A DNA stretch of 27,486 nt from a virus. A program made the translations under genes and the position numbers. The notes under the pieces are model-generated. The model was not told the origin of the DNA and ran no database searches. It saw only the letters and a program-made list of their open reading frames with translations. This document shows positions 15,920-24,900 of this stretch, piece by piece. The DNA is taken from IMG/VR virus record IMGVR_UViG_3300027746_000673, positions 1 to 27,486 of that record. One strand, written 5' to 3'. Every line of letters begins with the position of its first letter. The stretch's first letter is position 1.

Positions 15920-18900
15920 GCTCCATTCCTGATCGCGAAATTGTAGATAACGAAAACCTAAGGCCGATTCAGTCTGGCATTGGGTCTATCGTTGAAAACA
16001 AACGAATCCTTGCAGCTTCCGATGTACCTGGCGCCGGTTATGCCGTTGCTGCCGGAACAATGCGAAGCGCCATTCCAAGCTTTGCTGGTTGGCTTGGTAG
16101 CCGTGGCGGCGCCTTAATCGGGGCAACAGCGGGAACCGCTGTGGCGCCGGGGGGAGGTACTGCTGTTGGAGGATTTGTAGGGTCTACGGCTGGTGGCGCG
16201 ACGTTAAGCTCGCTTGCTCAATGGGCGCAGGAAAAGGTAGCCCCAGTTGGGGCAAAAGAAATGTTTGCTATGCACAAATATCCCGTGCTGACGCAGGTTG
16301 GCGGTTATCTTTCTGCAACCCCTTACATGCGCGGATCAACTTTAAAAGAATGGTCAGAAAATCCTCTTAAACAGGCCCAAAACGCAGCAGGCGAATTTGG
16401 TGGAGAATTTGGCGGTTCGCTGGCTATCCACCTTGCAACCGGTCAAAGGCTAAAGAATTTTGATGTAAAGGGTGAAGCCATTGGCGCCGTCATTGAGTCG
16501 TTTATTCAGAATGAAGAAACCGCCTTGGGTCGCAGAATTACGTCTGGCCTAGGACTTGACGGTCCAGGCCATGCGCCAACCATTACCAGACCAGGTCAAG
16601 TCCCCGTCTCGCAGCGCGAACTTGTCGCGGAAGCTACCGCTGCGCCCGTCGCTCCTCCAGTTGCTGCTCCTGTAGCCACGCCAGCTGCACCCGTTGCGCC
16701 GGTTGCAACGACCCCTGGAGTTCCAGCTCCTACCGTTACCCCTGGAGCCCCTGTCGCACCGGCAGGAACGGTTCCGCCGGCAGCAGGAACGGTTCAGCCA
16801 GCTACCACAACGGTTCCTCCAACCACCCAGACCGGGACGATTGATACGCGCAACATCCCCGTCCAACAGGAAGAATTGATGCCCGTTCAGCCAAGGCCAA
16901 CAGATAGCCAGGATGGACAGAAGATGTGGGATGAGCTTTACGGTGAAACCCATAAACCCAATGGAAGGCCGATTACGTTTTCTGAAGCAAGGCCTGCGGC
17001 GCACACTGATCAGCGGAGTGATCCTGCTTATAATCCAGCGTTTGAAACCCCAGACAGGGGTACGGGCAATATGCCCGTCACAAAGCGACCAAGAATTATT
17101 CCTGAATCCATCGCTAGTTACAATTTAGCCGATTTTCTTCACAGCGATACGCCAGAAATGGCTATGAGGAATCTCAATGAGGAGGCTGCTAGAAACCCAA
17201 AAGTTGCTGAGTATATAAAGAACAACAAGGTAGCCATCGATAAGGCAATTCAGGATCATATTGCGTGGAATAAGAAGCATAAAGATACTCACTATCCATC
17301 AGGAACCCCACAGCCTTCTCAGGTAGAAGCTGATTTGATTAAGAAATATGACCCTTCTCAAAATCCCGAATACGCTGCTGACTTGAAGCGACGACAGGAC
17401 GAGTGGGATCTGAAACACGGAAATGACTTTCAGCACACTGGATGGCCAAAGGACAACAGAACTGCCACGGCAAGGTTCCGTGAGGGGCAGACCCTTGGAA
17501 GAAAGAATTTTTACAAGAAGATGGTCGGTCCTGCAGGTAAGCGCTCAGTTGCATGGTACAGCCAAGATAGGGATATCATCCTTCCAGGAACCGTCGGCGG
17601 TCGCCGGGTCTACCGAGTAGGACTGCAAGGAACAAGCAGCATGATGGGGGACATGGTGGACATGACGAACCCTAACATGATCACGGAAAACCTTGATGAA
17701 GCCGTAGCATTTATCGAAAAACACCGGCAGGAACAGGCTGCAACCCAAGCAGAACGGGATGCGCGAGAGCAGGAAGCGCGCGAGTCTGACAAGAACAAGC
17801 AGTCTCAGACCGAGGCAAAGGACACCAAGGACGCTCCGGAGGCAAAAGATGAGCCCAAAGCTCCCGTAGCTCCCGTAGCTCCCGTAGCTCCCGTAGCTCC
17901 GGCAGCTGACACGGCTCCGGCCGGAGAGATCAACGCCACTGCTATTGCGGCGCTGTTTGAGAAGGTGCCAGAATACAAGTGGGCAAGCCCGTCCGGCGAC
18001 GCCTACGCCAAGTTCCGAATGGAAGTCATGAAGGCGCTTGGCGCCGAAGGGATTACCAAGACCAACTCTGGCGTTAACAACTACCGAACCCTGCTAATCA
18101 ACAAGCTGGGCATTGACCCCAAGCAGACGATCGCGGCAATCGACAAGGATATCGTAAAGTTCCTGAAGAAGCTCCTTAAAGGTAGCTCCGGAAGCCTGGA
18201 CAATGACGACTCCGCCCAGGGCGACACGCCAACTACTACGACCCGCAAGGACAAGAAGCCCGCCGGTGCAGCGCCTGCCGGCGCTGCGACCATCACCAAG
18301 CCGATCACTGAAGATGAGAAGAAGCAGCTCAAGGAGCTAAACATCGAACAGATCAGGCAGGACAATGAAGACGCCGAAGACGATTCCGATCCAAACGAGA
18401 AGTTTCATGCCATCTTTGACGATATTGCTGAACGCAATGGATACCTTAACAAAGCGGGAATGAGGAAGTACCTTGAATCCGTTTATGGCAAGGACGAGTT
18501 TGACGCCATGGATGCAAGCGAAGCGCTGAAAGATTGGGATGCTCTAACAAAGCCGGTGGTGTGGGACAAAAAGACAACCCCGATCGCAGGAACAAGTGCT
18601 TCCGTTGCCGTAATTCAAAATAACGAAAAATTTAAAGGTGGAGACTACGGCGCTGGCTGGAGCTCTGCTATGGTGGTCTTTGGAAAAGACGGAGAAGTAA
18701 TCAGCATCCATCAGTTTAGGGCCTGGAGGGGCAAACCTAGCGGAACGCCGGAATTCGGAGGCCGTAAGCTTCTCATGGACCAAGATGGCGCAAGCAAACA
18801 AATGGGAATTTCGGAGCCAAAGGGATGGGATTACGTAGTCAGCCAATACGGCAAAGAAGAAGCATCAAAAATTGCAGAAGGCGCCATTAAGGCTTTTATT

Positions 18901-21900
18901 GATGCATCCAAAAAATACTCAAAGACATTAGACTCAAAGAACGAAAAATCGTCTAATGCGTTAATATTTCAGAGAACAAATAACGGAAATACTGATATTG
19001 CAAGGGGGGAAATTGATACCGACCCGCTAAATCTTGCACTAGGATTAAACGGAAAAGAGTCAGACAGGGAATTTTTTGAAGCCCTTGAAAAGAAGTTTGG
19101 ATTAAAATTTATAACGGCTAACAGGGGGTACGCGGGATATGGAAGTGAAGAAAGGTACAACAGGAACAATGAGTTTAAGTTTAGCCTTGGGATTGCTGGA
19201 GGAGTGGTCCACAAGCCCGACGTTGATCCTGACTATAACCTTAATAATGACGAGTGGAGGGCTGCCGCAGATTATGAAGCTCTAAAAGAACAGGTAGAAA
19301 GCCCGGAACCAGAAGCCGTAAAGCTTCGCGCAAAGATCGAAACCCTCAATCATGATGGTGCTGCATACAAAAAGGCAAATCAAAGGCTCAGTGAGCTAGA
19401 TCGAGAGCACGCAGAAAAGATTTTTGAAAAATACAAGATTTTTAGGCCAGGAGACAAAAGGTATGTACCCGGGGTGTTAGTCCCGAATTACTACCCTGAA
19501 CAAAAAGATCTCTCTCGCAACGAGGAAAGACTCAAGTCCTCAATTCCTTCATACGGCACTATTCACCGCAACGAAGAGCAGCTAAAAGGTTCATCAAAGA
19601 CCCTTGATGAAGTCTTTGAGGTGATGGATGTTGTTGCAAAAAAGATTGAAGAAATTAAAGTAAGAATTTCAAAGGGTAACTCAAAAGACCTTGATGTTGA
19701 CCTAAAAGAGCACGCAAGACTTGTAGAAAACCTCAGACTTGCAAGCGAAAGGGCCATTCCCGAGCTTTTGAGGCTCCAGAAGGAAACTGATGAAGCCGTA
19801 GAAAAAGCAAGTGAGGGCCAAGACAAAGCCGGGCATGTGTTCCCAATTGAAGGAACCGACAAGACGATCTCATTCAACACAGACGCAAAAGAAGGACACA
19901 AGTTCAACACGCAGTCCATTGAAGCCGTCAAAAAGCTAATAGAGCTACAGGACAAAGCAGTTAAAATAGGCGAGCAAAAGGGAGGAAATAAGACAAAAGA
20001 GTATGATGACGCATGGAACGCGTTTCATGCTTTTGAGGCCGTGTATAAGCTCATGAACTTGGCCGAAAGAACCGAAACAATCGGATCTATCAAAGGTGCA
20101 AACGGTAAAGAAATTGCCACATTGTTAATTGTTTCTGGCGCCGAAAAAGCCATGCCGTCTGCAGATCAACTTGCCCAGGCAGAAATTGGAGAAACAGAAT
20201 CCCATGAGCTTTCCGAGCTATTTGGCGGAATGGTGACAAACGTAAAGCTTGGAATCCCGGCTGGATCGGACAAAAAGACCATCATTGGAATTATCAATCA
20301 AGTAAAGCATAGGCTTATGATGATGAGAGAGACTGCCACCGATGACCCCAGGTTAAAGAACATAGAAGTAGATCACGAGCATGATCTTCTTTACAATAAT
20401 TCCTACGTTTTTGACCTTAGCTCGCTTGATCCTGCGTCTGCAAAAATTGCCTTAACAGAGCTTAAAGAAAATTTCGATGGAGACACGATTGAGGACTTCA
20501 ACATTGATGAAGAATTAATTAAGACGCAGAAGAAGCTTACGAAAGACAGTGGCCTTGTAATTTTCTTTGACTCCATGGTAAGTCGAAATGAAGAAGCTTT
20601 ACAGGTTTACGACAAAAAAACCCAAGCGTTAAGAGATGTCAATTTTGACGACGCCGTGCAGGCCGCACTTGAGGCTCTGGCCGAAAATAGCGGAATTAAG
20701 GAGTTTGGAAAAGGAGAAAGAACTAAACTTTGGAGAAAACTTGATAAACTTATTGAAGCAATGGATGAGTGGAACGATTCTTCCGTAGGGAAAATTTTAA
20801 AATTTATAGAGGAAAACAAGGGCCCGCTTGATTACGGTCGAACCAAAAGGCTCTATCAGGAAATGCAGGACTTTAAGTCCGGCAAGATGTTTGGAGACGC
20901 CAAGCCCACCGCTGCCACCAAGCCCACCACGCCGGCTGCCGCCGAGGCAAAGCCTGCCACGCCGGCCATGGACAGCGTTACCGCCATGGCCCAGGAGAAG
21001 CCTAATGACTCCGCTTCGCTCAAGGCGGCTAGGACCAAGCTCCGCGCCGTTATAGAGAAGATTGGCGCCGACAGCCAGCAGGCTGCGTCCATGGCCAAAA
21101 ACATCGCTCGCGCGGAAGAGAAGCAAGCCAGCTTTAACAAGTCCTCCGAGGGCATCGTTAAGCCATACACTGACACCCCTGAGCCGGACACCGTGACTCA
21201 GGCAAGGGCTCGAATGGCCGCAGGACTCAAGAAAGGGCAGGTCCTGAGCGCCACCTACAGAAAAGCGCAAGAGATCGTAGACCAATACGAATCAGAACAC
21301 GACCTCTACACGGGTACCGTAACCGAAGAAGGTATCAAGCGAGTGTCTAACAAGGTGCTGGAAGACTTCCTTCAGCGAGCCCAGGACGCGGTCAACGAGG
21401 CCGGCGGAATGGACAAGGCTGGGGAAACACTGAAGTCTGAGTTAGGCGTAGCGTTCAGCATGGCGCAGGAAGAGTATCAGCGCCGCGAAATGGAAGCCGG
21501 TCGAAAGGATGAGTACGGAGACCTGCTGGCAGACATTGCAAGCATTGTTGGTACATCCAATGGTAGCATTGCCATCCCAACTCTCCCCAAGGCGCTGAAG
21601 TCTAGCTACTCCGAAATGTCGGAGATGTTCGACTCCGGGTTTACCACCGGGAAGAACAGCATCCTTAGGCAGCCAATGCACGGCATTGATGTGCAGCGCT
21701 ATCTTACCGACAAGGAATACAAGAAGCAGGTCAATAACACGGCTGAAGCCATGTTGGAACAGCTTGCTGAAAGACTGTCCGAAATAGGATGGGCTCAGTT
21801 TGATCCTAGCAACTTCTCATCTAGCGAGCTGATGGACGCTCTTTACGAGGCCGGTATGGGGCGTGCCTTAGTGCCGAAAGACGGAGTCATGGGCGCAAGC

Positions 21901-24900
21901 TGGAAGGGCGACGTTGGTAATGTCGCAAGCGTAGCCAACACGGACACGGCAACCTTGCCCCAGGATCTGTTTAAGGCTACTCAGAAGCCAAAGCAGCTAG
22001 GCGCCAAGAAGTCTAACGACCTGATCGATGAAGCGGACACCTTTAGCCTATCTGGCGAAAAGTCCGCACCGGCGCCCACGGGGACTACAACGACAACGGA
22101 CGACAAGACGCAAGACCTTGCGCCCGAAACCCAAGAGCCAGCCTACATCGCCCAGGCTCGCACCCAGCTCTCAAAGCTTGAGAAAGCCGGCGCAAGCCCT
22201 GCGCAGCAGCGCACGCTTCGCGACACCATTGAACAGTACGAAGCCACCCTAAAGCAACCCCAGCAAGAGGAGGCCACGGAAACCAAGCCCGCCACGGTAG
22301 CAGCTACCCAGGAGCAGATTGATCAGTTCGAGGAAGCCGCCGGCCGAGCCGACGACACCATGGACGACCTTGAAAGCAGCGCCGGCGGACAGGCCAAGGC
22401 GGACAAAGCTATCAATGGCAAGAAGGGCCTGATCGCCATGGCAAGAGATGCCATCGAGAAGTCTCCATTCAGCGAAAACGCAGAGCAGAACACGGCTTCC
22501 CATCAGGACACTGCAAGCATGCTGCGCGCAGCATCAACCCTGGCTAACGAGATTGCCGACTCTAATGAAGAGGCGGCCAACAACATTGAAGACATGGGTC
22601 GCGAGGATCAGTTCTCCGATAGGCAGGACATGATTGACCAGCTACGCGAGCTTGCGGAAGTCCTAGATCAGCTTGCCGACATAAACGAAGCAGCAGCCGG
22701 AAACCAAAGCGAAAGCGAACAGCCTTCGGTTAAAATGACTAGAAAAGACGTTGATCGCGAGATCCAGCGCCTGCGCGATGAGCAGAAGAAAGAAATGGAT
22801 GCCGTCCTAGACAGCAACATGGGTTATCGCGAAACAAACGACGCTCTCACTGCGCTTAGTAAAAAGTACGAGCCTCAGTTTAAGAAGCTTACGGCTGAAC
22901 TAAAGAAGCTAACCAAAAACGACCCAGGCGCAATGAGCGTTGAGGGCTCTATCAATCGTGACGGCGAATTTGCAAAGTTTGTGGTGGGGCTCAAGAGAAA
23001 GCTCGATGCTGGCACTATTACGCAAGCAGAGTACGACGAGGCATACGCCAGGGTTCAGAAGGCAGGCCAAGTCAAGCCGGTCACGGATGATGCTGATTCC
23101 TCCAAGAACACGGAAGTCCCGCAAGAGGGCGGTAAGACGACGATCAAGGGCAGCAACCTTGCCATGCCTCTTCCGGATTCAATTACTAACCAGGACAAAA
23201 AGGATGCAGTAGTGGTATCGGTGATGACTGAAATTAGGAACCAGATCAGAAATAGCCAGAACGGGACCGGGACACGCGTTGACTTTGGAGACCTTAAAAA
23301 AATAAAGGGCGCTGAAGCCTTCGTGTTTGAAAAGATCAAAGCGTTCTTGGACAGCAATCCCTCCGCAAGCTATCTTGAGATTGTTGCCAATCTTTATCAG
23401 GTTTCCCTGCCCAATTCAACCAAGTCACTGAAGGGCAAGCTTGCTGACGCCCAGGCCCTTAACGCCATTCTGATGGACGCGTACAGGACTGCCGTAGCAA
23501 ACCTAAGGCTGTCTCAGATCGCAAATGGCGTTCCGGAGTCTGAGGCCATTTCTGGCGACATTAGTAGCAACCAAAGTGATGCTATATCTGGATACCATGT
23601 AATGAATGAAATCGGCTTATTTGAGGCGATTCAAAGGTTTTTAAACACTGCGGACGCGCCTTATGCACCCGGAGAGGTGGACAGCAAAAAGGGTAAGCCA
23701 AAAAATGACGCAGATGAACTTCTTGGAAACACTGCGTTTGGCATGATGCGCCTGTTCAACGACACTGTAAACAAGCTCATCAGAACGGGCAAATACACGA
23801 CAACCACCAGCCTTCTTGACGCAGTGATTAAAGACCTGGAGGCGCAGGTCAAAGGCGGCCTTAACACCAAGATTGAAAACGAAGTCCTGACCAAGATTAA
23901 GGCTCATGTAAATAGCCAAAAGGGCGATCAGCCATTCTCCAGATTTGACCGTCAGGCGGACGACAACGACAAAGCGCGCGAGCTAGATACGCGCGTGGCT
24001 CGCAATTCCCAGAATCGACAGGGCGACCCGGATGCACGCAAGGGCTTCACGGGCATGATTTCCAGAGCCCTGGACGAGCTGCGCCTGCGTGGCGAGATCA
24101 CTGCCAAGGAGGCAGAAGGCCTCACGCGCATCATGAATTACATCGGTTCGCAGTTCTTTTCCGGAGAGAAAATGTCGATCAAGAACGACAGCCAGCGCGG
24201 TTACTACGGCATGTATTCCTTCGGTGACAAGGTCCTGACCATCTTCCGAGACGCCATGCGCGACGGACGCTTCGAGTATACGGCAGCACATGAAATCGCC
24301 CACTTGCTTACCAAGTACCTCCCAGACAAGGACCGAAAGGACCTGATCAACGAGTGGAGGACGGCACGCATGAAGTTCCTGAAGGAGAACCCTGGCATTG
24401 CTGCCATCCTGAAAGACCCGTATGCCGACTTCAACTCCCTCCACTTTAGCTCTCTGGATATTCAGAAAGCTGAGTCCATCCAGCCCGGAGTCACCAAGTC
24501 CTTCGTCAAGAAGGAGCTTCAAATAGGCCTAAGAGGCAAAACCAAGACCGTCTATGTCGTGGCAGCACACGAAGGCGTGTACCAAATCTTCAACGCGGAC
24601 GAATACTTCGCCGAGAACTTTGTGCGCGTCGTGATGAAGCGCCTAAACAGCGACCCTGCCTATACCGGCAACCCGAATACCTGGCGCGAGAAGCTGGCTT
24701 CCCTTTGGGATATGATCAAGACGGGCTTCCGTCAGATGTTCGGCAAGGACGTGACTGCCAGAATTCTGGCAGACTTTGCCAAAGGTAAGATTAGCCCTGA
24801 CATGAAGGGCAATTACGGACTTACCGACCTGCATAACGCGATGCCGTCTAAAGACGGATCTGCTGACCTTTCAACCTGGAATACCAGACATGGCCAAAAT

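Noticed and set aside
20200-20385. HELSE and DHEHD as further metallopeptidase motifs in the giant protein
   Set aside because: Neither fits HExxH (the second histidine is missing or wrongly spaced). HEGVY at about 24568 fails as well.
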